A stretch of 64,000 bases of DNA from Hemicordylus capensis (GCF_027244095.1 NC_069658.1:263942687-264006686), one strand, 5' to 3'. Shown: positions 44,965-57,098, numbered from the stretch's first letter. Numbers and translations are program-made. Notes: generated by a model not told the origin, from the letters alone.

Positions 44965-45935
44965 TATGACTCTGCTGATTCGCCTGGACCTCTCAGTGGC
45001 TTTCCATACCATCATGCTATCGACTGTGGGATCCTTCTGTGTCATCTCTCTGGGTTTGGACTTGGGGGCAAGGTTATACGGTGGCTCCGCTCCTACCTGG
45101 AGGGTCATACAAAGAAGGTGGTGCTTTGCCACCACTTGGTCTTTGACCCGTGGGGTGCCACATGAAACCTCTGGGAGAGGTCATCCGTGGCTGTGGGCTG
45201 CAGTGCCACCAGTGCTGTCCCTGGAGGCGCAGGTGGTGGTGCTGTGCAGAGGTGCTTTTTACCAGCTACGGCTGGTTCACCAGCTGTGACCCTACTTGGA
45301 GAAGTCGGACCTGACCTCAGTCACTCATGCTTTGGTAACATTCATATTGGACTACTGCAATGTGCTCTATGTGGGGCTGCCCTTGAAGATGGTTCGGAAG
45401 GTTCCACTGATCCAAAACGCTGCTACAAGGATGCTCATGGGTGCAAGTCGATTCATGAGTGTCGCACCTATCCTGCAACAGCCTCATTAGCTACCCGTCC
45501 ACTTCTGGGCTAGAATAATGGTGTTGGTCTTGACCTTTAAAGCTCTATATGGCTTGGGGCCAGGGTAGTAGCTGTCGGACCGCATTTGCCCATATGAACC
45601 TGCCAGGGCCCTCCACTCAGCATCTCAGACCCTGCTCATGGTCTCTCCACTAACAGAGATCCGATTGGAGTGGGACTAGAGACAGGGCCTTTTGGGGTGC
45701 GGCCCCTTCGGCTTTGGAACGTGCTCCCTGAAGAGCTTCACCATGCTCCATCCTTCAGTGTTTTTAAAAAACAATTAAAAACACATATTTTAAAACAGGC
45801 TTTTAAATTTGCATTGGCTGCTTCTATCAGGTAGGTTCTTTAGTTTTTATAGTTCTCAGTTTGCTTTTTGTTGTACACCTCCCAGAGCCTTTGGATGGGG
45901 CGGTTTATAAATGTAAGAAAAAAAATTGAAAAATA
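44965..45935 (+). mobile_element. L2-type LINE, RT fragment to 3' end
   Basis: Plus-strand remnants: 'LIRLDLSVAFHTI' (from the L2 LDLSAAFDTIDH block) near 44975, 'SYLEGHTK' near 45095, 'LDYCNVLYVGLPLKMVRKVPLIQNAATRML' at 45350-45440, 'RDRAFWG' and 'ALWNVLPEELHHA' type sequence near 45690-45750. The 3' end is 'cagagcctttggatggggcggtttataaa'. Many frame breaks. Confidence 0.82.
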
Positions 45936-45939
45936 TTTT

Positions 45940-46050
45940 AAAGCAGGGAGAGCTGCTCGCCACCTCACTGCAAACGCAGAGCTGGCCGGAATATGCTTGA
46001 AAATAAGACCATGTGGCTCCATTTGCAAGCAGGGGGCATGGCCTGGGGGC
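45940..46050. repeat. Third copy of the GC-rich repeat seen at 56-345
   Basis: 'gcagggagagctgctcgccacctcactgcaaacgcagagctggccgg' parallels 'ggcagaggagagccgctcctggccgcgctgcaaatgcagc' in the first 100 bases of the window, followed by 'atgtggctccatttg'. Confidence 0.5.
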
Positions 46051-46099
46051 CCAGCAGCAGCTTCCCTACAGCCCTGCTCCTGCCCATGACCTTTGCTCC

Positions 46100-46265
46100 T
46101 CCACCATTTCCTCCCCCCTCCCCCAGATCTCTCTCTCATTCGCTTTTACTGCTCCTTATGCTTGGAACTGCCTCCTGGAACACCTGTGGGTTGCCTCTCT
46201 GACTTCCCTCAAGGCTCTTCTTAAAGCCCAGCTTTTCCATGAAGCCCTTGACACAACGCCTTAGT
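46100..46265 (+). mobile_element. L2-type LINE C-terminal fragment
   Basis: Translates with 'YAWNCLLEHLWVASLTSLKALLKAQLFHEA', the 'WNxLPExLR...FKxLLKTHLF' end of L2/CR1-group proteins. Open but short and truncated. Confidence 0.6.
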
Positions 46266-46324
46266 CCCCATTTCCTACTGAAGTGCATGTAATGGAAACA
46301 ATCACATCTTCCTCCTCTGCTTGC

Positions 46325-46545
46325 TAGGGATCATTTGAGAGGTGCCAAAACTATTCAGGTTGCCGCAGCTGAAACATTTTGGCAGGTAGTCTGTGGTAAC
46401 TCGGAGGAGGAGGTACACAGGACTTTACCTGCTCCTCCGCCTCCCCACCCCTGTTCTGGCATGGCGCTATCTGTTTCAAAAGGCCATGTGCGGCTGTTTC
46501 ACTGTTCCCAGCCGCTTGCACGCAGTGCTGTCATGCACATGACCA
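46325..46545. mobile_element. hAT-type element related to the outer hAT at 28602
   Basis: 'tagggatcatttgagaggtgcc' through 'ttacctgctcctccgcctcc' to 'aaaaggccatgtgcggctgt' follows 28602-28740 joined directly to 30238 onward. It preserves the uninterrupted form of the site entered by the inner hAT. Right limit uncertain. Confidence 0.7.
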
Positions 46546-48049
46546 CCGTATTCCTAGTATTTCTAGGGTGTGTAGATAAACACTTTGGATGAATTGCCAC
46601 CCCCACATGATTATGTCCCACCATGCCAGGAAGGATGTGCTATAGTGTGCACACATCCTTATTGCATATAGTCAGCCAGGCAGATGAAGTATCATCCAAA
46701 TGCATTCCCCTAGTGTCAGATACCTGTCCTCTCATTCAGTGTAAAGCACCATGTACATATTCATAATTAGTGGCTGACGTGATCTGCAGCATGAGGATCA
46801 CTGCAGTGGCTGACGTGATCTGCAGGTCAGGGTTGTAGCGGAGCCAGAAGGCAGTCCGATGCCTTTAAAAACCTGCGGCTGCATTTATCCCTATTCGCAA
46901 TCAGGATAAAAATGGTAGTGCTGCTTGAACAGCCACCAATTTATTTATTTTTAAGCATCGGAACAGTGTTCTGTGGAACATTGCAGGTCATGGTAGCCAG
47001 TGTAGCTACCTGATACTCAGGAGTGGACCTGATGACAGAGAACGGTTTTACGTTCATTCTCTGCTTGTGAACTTCCACATTCAGAGAATATTTCACATGT
47101 GGGACCATTCATGCATATCATCCCCACCTGCATTCTGAAGAGGTATGTTCCCAGGGGCACAATACAGCGTGGTTTCTCTGAACATCTGCACCAGTTCGAA
47201 GCCTTCCTGAAGAAAGATACTTGGCAGCAAACAAGGTTGGTGAGTCTACACCCCTCAACATTTTGGTCTCTGTTTATATGCCAGTCCCAAATAGCCTCCA
47301 ATGTTGACCAGTAAAATAGCCTTCAAGATGGAGCGAAAAATCAAACACCCTGAGCTTAATCTGGGCAATTTAAAGATGGAAATAAGGCACAATTTATTTT
47401 TTTAACAGCAAGAGTGATGATCTACAGACAGAGAAAGGGATGAGGACAGAGAGCAGAAATCACATCTAGATGTATGTTATCTCCATTTTGGGATGGGATT
47501 AGAACACATGAGTTGAAAAGTTTTACAATAGATCAAGAGTCATCCCAGAAGGTTTGTTTTCATTCTGCTTTTATAGAATGAAACATATTTTCCAGTTCTG
47601 TTTTATAGACTTTATCTTTACCGTCAACCCTACCACATAGGAATGCATCACACCATTTGCTCTGATAACTTGTCAAGTGTGCAGAGACTGCTTTTGGGGT
47701 TTTGAACAATTGTCGATGTCTTGTCAATGTCTTGCTGAGGGTCCATCACAATACTTTTCAAAAGCACGATAGAAAATAATAGGGAGAGAGAGAAAAATGC
47801 CTTCCACCCCAGTCCTAAACATTAGTACTGGTGCAGCTCCCTGTAGTGCCTTCCTGACACTATTGCACTATATAAGTTCTGTGATGCTATAGTGGTTGGT
47901 ACAATCCATTCTCTGCAGTTTTCTACAGGTTGCCAGTTTGGGTCCCAGAGACAGAGCCTGTTGTGACAGACAGTTGAGTTTTGCCTAAATCAGACAGACA
48001 GTCAAGTTTCCCCCTCTTATCGCTGCAAAGCTTTTGTCACCCACGTGTA

Positions 48050-48050
<1 letters not shown>
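46546..48050. other. No gene recognised
   Basis: Near-direct duplication 'tggctgacgtgatctgcag' at 46771 and 46808. Otherwise no exon, RNA or repeat end recognised. Confidence 0.3.
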
Positions 48051-48052
<2 letters not shown>

Positions 48053-48094
<42 letters not shown>

Positions 48095-48140
48095 ACCCAC
48101 CCACCCCCCCACACACACCCCACACCCACACACACACCCC
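48053..48140. repeat. (CA)n-rich microsatellite
   Basis: Imperfect CA repeat with CCCA interruptions. Confidence 0.92.
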
Positions 48141-49420
48141 TACCTGCTGTAGCAAGGTGAGGCCCTAACTCTGCTTCATAGCAGCTTGGAGACTAGGTCA
48201 CTTCAGCCCTGGTGCAGGAGTTTCTTAATCATCTGTTAAATCAACAGGCCTTCTCTCCAGGTCAGGAGACAGCAATGAGGGCCAGTACTGACATCAGCAC
48301 ATGGCATCCTTAGGCAAATGCCAAGAGCCCAATGCCCTGGAAGTGCCATGATGCCTGCACTGCCACTGAGTGTTTTACATTGTTCTCCTCCTTCCTGCCA
48401 GCAGGTTGGAGCTGCCATTTTCATTTCCCCACAATGTCCAGAGCGATGCTACCTCTGAAGCACGGTAGGGGAAGTTATTCTAGCCGTTTTAGCTGTGTCG
48501 GTGCAGGGGTTGCTGCTGCTGCCACTTGCCACTGCTTGCTGTCTGGTAAGCCTTGCCAGGACCCACCCGCATGGGGCGTCCAATGGAGGGCTCTCTGCCC
48601 AGAGCCCCCTCAAACCTGGAGCTGGCCCTCATGAGGGCCCTTGGTCAAAACACAGGATTCAATACAAGAAATAACAACCACCTCCTTATGTGGCACTCAG
48701 TATTCTTAGAGTGTCTGACTTTTCAAATCCTGAAATGAGAACTTAGGAGCCATGGGAACTGGTACCCTCTCCTGGCAACCGAGGAAGTCCTGCCAGAAAG
48801 TGTGACAAAACTGCTGCTAGACCAGGGTGCTGTAGCATTACGCTTTGATAGGCCGAACAGGTACATGGGGCAAGCGATGACTCTGCCTCTTCTGTACCCA
48901 CAGCTGTGTATCACAAGTGGCTTCATGTGGCATCACTGTGCCACAGCAAGACCAAGAATGCCAACAAGAGCAGCTGCTGTCATGGCACTGGCACCTATAC
49001 TGGTCTAACGGGACTGCAGCACAGGTGATCGCTTTGCCCAACCTTTTCCCTGATAAAAGAGATTCAAGGGTCAGAGGCTGAGCAGCTGGGTCACTGCCAT
49101 AGCTTAGCCTGGCTGGTGGAGGCCCCAGCTGCAGAAAAACCATGACCTTCCCAAAAGATAGGAGGGGTCTCTACATCAGTGTCCCATAACCAGTTACATA
49201 GATCCCCCCCACTCCATGTTTTGGGGATATTGTCATACCTCTTGCTCTCCAATGTTACACAAATTTCAAACCTTCTTCCCAGACCTAGCCCACAGCGTAA
49301 TATGAAATATTTGAAAAACAAATCCAAAGAAGGTAAAGAGACATATTCTCAACAAATATCTCGCAACAAACATGTGAAATAAAGGCATGCAAATTAAGTG
49401 CACTTCTAAAAAAAGAGCTA
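48141..49420. other. No gene recognised
   Basis: Several overlapping short frames (for example 48802-49008 plus) but no domain or splice support. Confidence 0.3.
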
Positions 49421-49513
49421 GTGTCATTTATTCTAGCTGCAGAATGCATGTGCATAAGTTGTCTCTGCATGCACTTCGGGAGCAGCAGGAGAACATCTCT
49501 CCACTCCAGGGCT

Positions 49514-50481
49514 CTAGTACTTGAAGGCAATGCCTCTTATGTGTCCTGCCTGATGCCTTCTGTGGCTAGATTTGTGACTGAAACCTTTTCCGCACACGCT
49601 ACAAAGATAGGGCCTCTCTCCCATGTGGATTCTCTGATGTCTTACGAGATCTCCACTCCGGAGAAAACCCTTCCTGCAGTCTGTGCAATCATATGGCCGT
49701 GGAGCTCTGCAGTGCCTGATAAGGGCTGTGTTGCCCCCCAAACCTTCTACTGCTTCAAATGTGGCCTCTTTGAGGTGCATTCTCTGGTGTCTAGCCAGGT
49801 GGGAGCTGACATTGAAACTTTTCCCACAGTCAGGGCATTCATAGGGTTTCTCTCCAGTGTGGATCCGATGATGGCGGATGAGAGCTGACTTGAAGCTGAA
49901 GCTTTTCCCACACTCAGGACAGCCGTAGGGTTTCTCTCTTGTGTGGCTTCTCCAGTGGTGAATGAAATGTGAGACCTGCACGAAGCTTTTCCCACAGTCC
50001 GAACACGTGTAGGGTTTCTCTCCGGTGTGGAGCATCTGATGCTGAATAAGGTGGCTGCTCTCCATGAAGCATTTCTCACATTCTGGACATTTAAAGGGTT
50101 TCTCGCCCGTATGGAATTTCCAGTGTCTTCTGAAGGCGGTTTGGTTTGCAAGTCCTTTCCTGCAATCTGGGCATTTTAAAAGAGATTGGCCCAGATGGAG
50201 ACCGTCATCCACAGTATGTTTCTGACACAGCCTGCTGCTTTCCTCACAGACAGTGTGTGCATCTTCATTTCCAACCTGATTGTGGTGGACTCCAGGTTAT
50301 TTCCATATCTGCAAACCTTTGTGACACTGAGCAGGCCTTTCCATTGCTTCCGCTTGCCTTGTTCTGTGAGGTGACCAGATCTGAAATGTTTTCCCCAGCT
50401 TAGAACTCTGAGAGGTTGCCATCCTGGGATCTTCTTGCAGCAAGTGTGTCTCCCTGTTCTTACTCATCGTCTTTATAGTTG
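49514..50481 (-). pseudogene. C2H2 zinc-finger protein, last exon with an in-frame stop
   Basis: The continuous frame 50296-49514 encodes seven good C2H2 fingers (for example [48 protein letters not shown], each followed by HxxxH) with TGEKP-type linkers. An eighth, between fingers five and the last two, has lost its cysteines ('FEAVEGLGGNTALIRHC'). Upstream, 'MSKNRETHLLQEDPRMATSQSS...' is open from an acceptor 'ttttctcag' at 50482, but the shared frame meets TAA at 50299-50297 before the fingers. Either the gene is dead, or it starts below the stop without an obvious good ATG (the first in-frame candidate is GTG-like). An AATAAA lies about 85 nt after the stop (49432-49427). Family role: DNA binding in the nucleus, normally with KRAB or SCAN exons upstream; none was found. 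Confidence 0.72.
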
Positions 50482-50574
50482 CTGAGAAAAAAGAAGGGGA
50501 AAACTTTAGATAACATATGGCCCTGGATGGTTTTTAAATGGCATGTAGGTAGCTTCACTGGGTGTGATTTACAG

Positions 50575-50728
50575 TGCAGTTACCAGTTGCAGGGGAGTAA
50601 CAGCAGGAGAGAGGGCACACCCTCAACTCCTGTCTGTGGCTTCCAGCAGTATCTGGTGGGCCACTGTGCGAAACAGGAGGCTGGACTAGATGAGCCTTGG
50701 GCCTGATCCAGCAGGGCTGTTCTTATGG
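50575..50728 (+). mobile_element. CR1 LINE 3' end
   Basis: 'taccagttgcaggggagtaac', 'gaaacaggaggctggactaga', 'gggcctgatccagcagggctgttctta'. Truncated 5'. Lies just upstream of the zinc-finger exon's acceptor. Confidence 0.85.
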
Positions 50729-51715
50729 GGCCCCCATGCAATGGCTAAATGTGTATAACCAGAGCTAAAGGGAGGAGGGAGCAAGGTGAAAGAGGAAGTG
50801 TCTGCCTTTTTCTGAATAGTTCCTGTGAACGCGAGTTTGGCCTGAGCCACATCATGGGGTTGGGGTGGGGGACTACGTCCTTTCTAGAAAACAGACGAGA
50901 GGGAGTGCTGGGTATGATCTGAGGCAGCTGATCTACTCATCTGGCTGAAGAAATGCCAGGGCTTGACAAATCCCAGGCCCCAGGAGCTGCAGAACCTAGA
51001 ACTCTAACCGTGGTGGAACCTGGAGACTGAACTCAGGATCTTTACCATGAGCTTTCTCTCTCAAGCCTCCCTCCCTATCCATACATGCAAGCCATCCTCA
51101 CTGAGCGACAGACATGCCTGTGTAAACCATCCTTGGGCCTCTTCATATGTTCACACAAAGCATGAGTTCCTCTGGCCCCTTTGGGAAGACAGCAACACAA
51201 CATCCTGAGGCTGTCCTCACGAGCAGCCAAGACCGGGTTAAGGAAGCCAAGACTGGGCTTGGCTGCCTGTAAGAACTGCCAGGAGGCATGCCGCTCCCGG
51301 CGGCACCTCAGCAGGAAACCCGCCTAGGGAGCCCGCCTTGTAAATGAGCTTAAACGTTTCCCTGATCATGTGCCAGGGCCCCAGCGGCTTGCAGCCGGCA
51401 CTGAAGCACTGATGGCCACTCACCTGTGACTGGGGGATCTCCACAATGCACTATGTGCATTGTTGGATTTCTGGGGGCCAGGACCATGCCTCCGCACTCC
51501 CTGGGGCAGTGGCAGACCACCTGGGTGTGCGATCCGAATACCCAGACGGTCCTCTGAGATCGTCTGCAGGGAAGGCGGGCTTCTGCAGCCTTCTCCACTA
51601 CCCACCCACCACCCTGTCCGTCTGGTTGTGAGAATGACCTCCATGTCTACAGATAATGGGGGTGCAGGGATAGCCTTAATATGTGTGAAGTGAAAGAAGA
51701 TTCTAAGAACCAAAG
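50729..51715. other. No gene recognised
   Basis: A segment from about 51205 ('gaggctgtcctcacgagcag') resembles the start of the old transposon-like unit near 1640. No exon seen. Confidence 0.3.
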
Positions 51716-51870
51716 TGCTGTGATGGTTAGTGTACTGGGCTAGGAGTAGAGAGGCCCCGGGTTCAAACCCCCACAGAGCTGGCATGAAGACAAAAAGGGC
51801 TGCCCATATATGTTGCCCTGAGCTTCTTGGAGTAAGGGTGGGATATAAATGTGAATAATAAATGAATGTA
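51716..51870 (+). mobile_element. MIR-like tRNA SINE
   Basis: Head 'gtgatggttagtgtactggg' with B-box 'gggttcaaacccc', shortened core, and an L2-like end 'ttggagtaagggtgggatataaatgtg' with (aat)n. Confidence 0.65.
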
Positions 51871-52589
51871 GTCACATTGCTCTTCTAAAATAAATTAGCT
51901 GATGACTATTTCAGTGCAGGAGAAGAGGCGTGCAAGTTTCAAGCACATTGAGAGAAAAAGATGTCCCAAGGGTGTGTGGAGTTTAAATGAGTTTATTTGT
52001 TCAGTTGATTTCTATCCTGCCTTTTGATCCAGAAGGATCCCCAAAGCAGAGTGCATAAAATATAATGGCTGACATGAGAAAAATTATTCAAAGTAGTTCC
52101 ACTGCAATTAAAAAAGACAGATTCAGATCTTTATTACAGTCATTGACCAGTAAATCAAAATTAAACCCATCACCATCCATCCACCATCAATCTGAAACTA
52201 TCAATCTAATAAGTCAATCTGGAACACAAGAACCCTATATAACCTATATAAACATAAACACTTAATGTATTTTACAATCACCGTCTGCTATAATGGGTAT
52301 AATTATATAATTCAACTATCACCATCTGCCTTGACACACTTTGTGTGCAATGGCACAAAAATTAGCAATGCATGCAGTTACATGTACATTTTTGTTATAT
52401 GTAAGAAAACATAACATTCCTCTGACCTACCCAGTAAGATTAAAAAGGGACTACTAATTTACTATGTAAATTGTAATAAAACACATATTTAAGTAAAATA
52501 TGCCCCATAGTTTCTATTCCTCTGAACCACATGGGCATTTATGTAAATAATATGGAGTTCTTTTATATATGCCTTCCAGCCATGCTGAT
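51871..52589. other. AT-rich spacer, no gene recognised
   Basis: Nothing recognised apart from general AT richness. Confidence 0.3.
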
Positions 52590-52721
52590 GGGAAAGTGTT
52601 AAATTTAATTAGATTTATGGTTTTAATTGTTAATGTTGTTTTAAATGATTTTCATGTTGGTTTAAAATGATTTTAATTGTAAACTGCCCAGAGATGCAAG
52701 TTTTGGGAGATATAAAAATAT

Positions 52722-52766
<45 letters not shown>

Positions 52767-52770
52767 AATC
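52590..52770 (+). mobile_element. L2-type LINE 3' end with (AAAT)n
   Basis: 'taattgtaaactgcccagagatgcaagttttgggagatataaa' followed by about eleven AAAT units (52723-52767). Confidence 0.7.
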
Positions 52771-53519
52771 TAAGGTAAAAGCTCTTTGTTGTTTTGGGAT
52801 TGTCATATAGTAGATAGGTAATCAGCTGTTTTTAAGGCAGGCTATACCCACAAACTTGTAATAGAATTGGAGAGCTTACCTGTCTCATTCTGAAATTCCA
52901 TATCCAAAAACCTTTGTTTGAGTACCATTTTGGCCCCATCTAGGAGAGTAAAAACTCAGTGGAAAACCCTAGAACATTATGTTTTCCTTTATCAACTGGT
53001 TTCACTTGGATTGAAACTCATCCATTAATACCAGTGGTGCTAAACCATTAAAATAAATTTTTAATTTCAGCCAGGAGTTAAATATAGCCATCCACACCTG
53101 GGTCTCCACTTTTTGTACACCCGCTTCCAGCCTAAGGGCAAAGTTAGATACACATCTTGGCTCTTGAAAAAACTGCTCTCAGAAATTTAGTTTGTATAAC
53201 TTCTTGCTGGGTCCAATTTAAATAAGGTCTCCACTGAGCTCCATATAGTAATTGAACCATAGATTTAGCTAAAAATAATTCAATAGCTGCTGGAACAAAA
53301 TATCCCCATCGCATCATCTGTGTAAAGAAGGATGGGCAGCCTTTCAGCCAGTTTAGGAGGATGAATCTACACCATCCAAATGCTTAACCAGCAAGTTAAT
53401 GCAACCATTAATAAAAGAGGAGCTAGGATATACCCTTGTTTAGCCATTTCTTGTGAGTATCGAGTTTGAGAGATCACCACTGGGGTTACATTTCACCCGA
53501 AGCTGTGTGTTACTGTATA

Positions 53520-54588
53520 CAGGGGAGTATCTAGGGTGGGGCAGGCAGGGCACATGCCCCAGGTGCCACTTGAAGGGGGTGCCAATTTTTAAAATTAAAA
53601 AAAAATTAAAAAATGGCAGCCAAAAACAAAATGGCCACCGTGCATGCTCAAATGGCCTCTGTGAGGCCCTAGGCCATGCCAGGCCTCGCAGAGGCCATTT
53701 GAGCATGCATGGTGGCCATTTTGTTTTCAGCAGCCAGTTTTTTAAAATATATCTATTTTTTAAAATGGCCACCGCACATGCTCAAATGGTCCCTGTGAGG
53801 CCCTAGAGGCCAGTGGGACAAGGGGGAACCTTTGAAAACCATCCCCCACAGCCTTTAGGAAGCCCTCCAAAGGGGCTACAGGTTAATTTTTTTAAAAAAA
53901 TTAATTTATTATAAGTCACTGTACACATATTCAGATTGGCACTATGTACAGAGAATCAGGGCTTGTGAATACTGAGCTGAAGCTTATGAGCTAGGATTGT
54001 ATTCATTTGCTCTTATTTTGCTTCTTGTGATAAGTGAGTTAAATGTGATATCTTAATAATATGCCTATTAATGGTGAGTTTGCCTTTGAATCAGTGTGAA
54101 ATCCTTAGTATTAAGGCCCACTGGGAGTTTCTTGCTCTCTTTCTCTCATTTTAACTGTCTTTCTGAAAGACTAGAATATATTCCAAGCAGTGACACAGTT
54201 TACTCTGCATATCCTTTAATTATTTACGGAGTATCTGGGAAAAGCCAAAGTCTCCATTTATTTTTAAAACTTATGTAATAGTGATGCTACAATGCATAGT
54301 AGAGAATTAGACAGGCACTTCTGTTTAGTTTTCCAAGTACACCTCCACATAGTCTTTGGGTATTTCATGAGCCCCAGCATACTGAAAATTGTAGTTTCCC
54401 AGCATTTTTTGGTCTGGATACGTCCACTGCTAAATAGTTTTTGAAATATTAAAAGATTAACGAGCTTGACTTGTATTTTTCAGCTGATATTATAGTAAAG
54501 TTATCTGAATGATGGGTGTCAGATGTTTGGACAGGGGGTGCAATTTCAGTGCTTGCCCTAGGCACTATTTTCCCTAGATACGCCTCTG
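53520..54588. mobile_element. hAT-type element (1.07 kb)
   Basis: Ends 'caggggagtatctaggg' and 'ccctagatacgcctctg' are inverse repeats. The duplication actgtata / actatata matches at 7 of 8 (53512-53519, 54589-54596). An inner palindrome at about 53612-53740 pairs 'aaaatggccaccgtgcatgc' with its inverse. Its right end equals the sequence opening the window. Confidence 0.85.
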
Positions 54589-54821
54589 ACTATATAGTTT
54601 GTAAATAAAAGATAATAAATGTTTATCAGTTGAGGTAGCCCCAAGCGTTCTCCACAAAATTTCTCTGGATATGAGATCAAATGGAAACTTAAAATCAATA
54701 AAGACTGAATATAGCAAAGACCCGACTTTATGACTGTATTTTTCAACTAAATGTCACTGAGCGTCCAGCTCTAAAGCCCTCCTGCTCCTCAGCAAGAATT
54801 GATTCCTGCTCCATCCAGTAT

Positions 54822-55131
54822 TGGAGAGGAGAGCTGGTCTTGTGGTAGCAAGCATGACTTGTCCCCATAGCTAAGCAGGGTCTGCCCTGGTTGCATATGA
54901 ATGGGAGACTTGATGTGTGAGCACTGTAAGATATTCCCCTTAGAGGATGGAGCCGCTCTGGGAAGAGGATATAGGTTCCAAGTTCCCTCCCTGGCTTCTC
55001 CAAGATAGGGCTGAGAGAGATTCCTGCCTGCAACCTTGGAGAAGCCGCTGCCAGTCTGTGAAGACAATACTGAGCTAGATAGACCAATGGTCTGACTCAG
55101 TATATGGCAGCTTCATATGTTCCTATGTTCC
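54822..55131 (+). mobile_element. 5S-rRNA-derived SINE
   Basis: The head contains 'tagctaagcagggtctgccctggttgcatatgaatgggagact' in pieces, which parallels the internal promoter region of 5S rRNA (agctaagcagggtc..cctggtt....gatgggagac). The tail 'gagctagatagaccaatggtctgactcag...ggcagcttcatatgttcc' matches the tail of the tRNA SINE at 4888. A polymerase III-transcribed retroposon; near full length. Confidence 0.82.
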
Positions 55132-55625
55132 AGTCTTGGAGCTTCCAGAGTAAATGCCTAGAATAAAGTTTGTTTGTTTAACTTTTATACCACCCAAACT
55201 TTCGTCTCTGCTAATGATACACAATAAACTGATTGGCCTGTAATTGTGTGGACCACCCCTTCTCCCCTTTTTGAAAATAGGAATGATAATGGCAAGTCCA
55301 CAGTCATTAAGGATGTTATTGTTTTATCAATGTATGTAAAAAGGGATGCCAGTCAATGTTGGCCTTAATTAACTTGATGGCGATGTCATCACGACCTGAG
55401 ACCTTACCACATTTCAGATGAGTTATCAATCTGGTGTACTCATCTAGCGAAACTGCAGGCCAGTCAGGCATTGGCTCTTTACTTAGATCAAAATGATCTG
55501 TTTTCCCAGCCTGGTTTGCATAGAGCTTCCTAAAGTGGTCTTCCCATACTGTCAGAGAGATGTGATAATCACCTCTATTAATGCCCTTTCCCGGGTAAGT
55601 CAGTGATCATACACCAAAAGGAAAC

Positions 55626-55957
55626 TAGGGGTGTGCACGGAACCGCCACACTGCGGTCCGGCACTGGGGTGGGGGGTCGCTTTAAGAGCGGTGGAAGGGT
55701 TTACTTACCCCTCCCGCCGCTTTCCGTTGTTGTGCCGTAATTTGTAGAGTAATTGGGGCAGCCGGATACCTCCCTGCCGCCCCTTCCCCACTGCGGCTCT
55801 GCAAAACTCCCAGTAATGCTTTGCGCGCGCACACATCGTGTGCATGTCCTCAACTCTTGCCTGTGGTCTTCCCAGAGGCATTTAGTGGGCCACTGTGTGA
55901 AACAGGATGCTGGACCAGATAGGCTTTGGGCCTGATCCAGCAGGGCGGTTCTTACGG
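55626..55957. mobile_element. hAT-type left end fused to a CR1 3' end
   Basis: 'taggggtgtgcacggaaccgc' opens a hAT like 1771 or 5015 but has no right end. From about 55848 the sequence is a plus-strand CR1 3' end ('gaaacaggatgctggacca', 'gggcctgatccagcaggg'). Confidence 0.65.
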
Positions 55958-56844
55958 GAGATGGCTGAATCACCCTGTAAGATACTATTTCATATTATTA
56001 TCAGTTCTTCAGATTTAATTGCTCTGTCCTTTTTAACCTAATTAACCTGCAGTGTGGCTTTTGTGTTAAACTTGGTGGCTATTCAGCATACATGTGTCTC
56101 TCAGGAGGCTTTAGAAACAATGCTACTAGGAGGTGATCACTGTCAGGTCGACACTCTATTTCCACCTGCTCTACGTAATTTAATAAATTCCAGGAAGCCA
56201 CTATCTAATTGACTGTAGACATTCTTCCCCTGGACCAGAACATATATTATCCGGGCTAGTCACTCTCCAATGCACCATTCAGGATATATAACTCCAACTG
56301 GTTTACCATTTGGACTAAACAAAACCCTGCCATTTACCTACCCTGTCCTTAAATTAACTGTTTACTAACCCGACATCACCCTCCCTCTCACTGTGAGGTT
56401 AAGAAGTGATAACGGGCATACAATACAGAATCATTTGAGCCTATCCTAGCATTTAGATCACCACCCACAATAACCTGTGCAGAAGATAATTTACCAATTT
56501 ACTAATATAGTTTACCAATATAATTTTCAATTTCATGCCAAAGAGCCTTAATCTACACATAAACATAAGGGAGACAAATATATATTAATAAGAAGTAATC
56601 GGTTTTGGTGGAAATCCAAAAGAATTGCCCACTGCTGAAAGGAAGGAAGTTTCTTGATATCAGTTCTCAGTCTTATGGAAATTAGGATGGCTACTTCACG
56701 CAGGGGTCTCCCCTTTCTGTCATTAAAAGGGACATTGCCTAACTTTCCTATTAATTTAAATTGAGTCATGTCAGCCAATGTCATTAGGGCTGCTTCTGCC
56801 CCCTCTAGCACATAATATACCTATTCTACTTACTCCCTTCTCAT

Positions 56845-57098
56845 TAGGGTTGCCATATTCAAGCTTCCCAAATCCAGGTAGCCTAATCTGCATATTATGC
56901 AAATCATGTGACAACTAATTTGCATATTTATTTATTTGACAGATTTATAGACTTTCTCCTCCTCCTCTGCCCTCCCATGTGATCAGATCCAGAGTAAAAT
57001 CCGGGCAATCCGGGCAGTGCATTTGAAATCCGTGTAAATTGGGGTGGTATCTAGCAGCCGGGTGGAAGAGCCAAAATCTGGGGGACATGGCAACCCTA
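56845..57098. mobile_element. hAT-type MITE (254 bp)
   Basis: Ends 'tagggttgccatattc' and 'gacatggcaacccta'. The exact duplication cttctcat is at 56837-56844 and 57099-57106. Confidence 0.88.

Larger units (their letters stand above)
52790..56820 (-). mobile_element. Degraded APE-type LINE, scattered by later insertions
   Basis: Minus-strand order: endonuclease near 56811-56548 ('GRPLREVAILISIRL') and 56470-56430 (a GDLNAR-like block), RT start near 55590-55230 ('WEDHFRKLYANQAG', 'IIPIFKKGRR', 'NYRPISLL'), 'ILAEEQEGFRAGRS' near 54790-54745, 'IDFKFPFDLISREILW' near 54690, an altered RT box 'LLYTDDA' near 53320. Later insertions: hAT 53520-54588, 5S SINE 54822-55131, hAT/CR1 scraps 55626-55957. 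The 'EEQxGFRAGRS' pattern suggests an I/Vingi-like group; this is uncertain. Confidence 0.6.

Noticed and set aside
49421-49888. A 155-aa plus-strand open frame
   Set aside because: Antisense shadow of the zinc-finger exon.
54850-54915. Functional 5S rRNA gene
   Set aside because: Only the internal promoter part resembles 5S; it is joined to a LINE-like tail, so it is a SINE.
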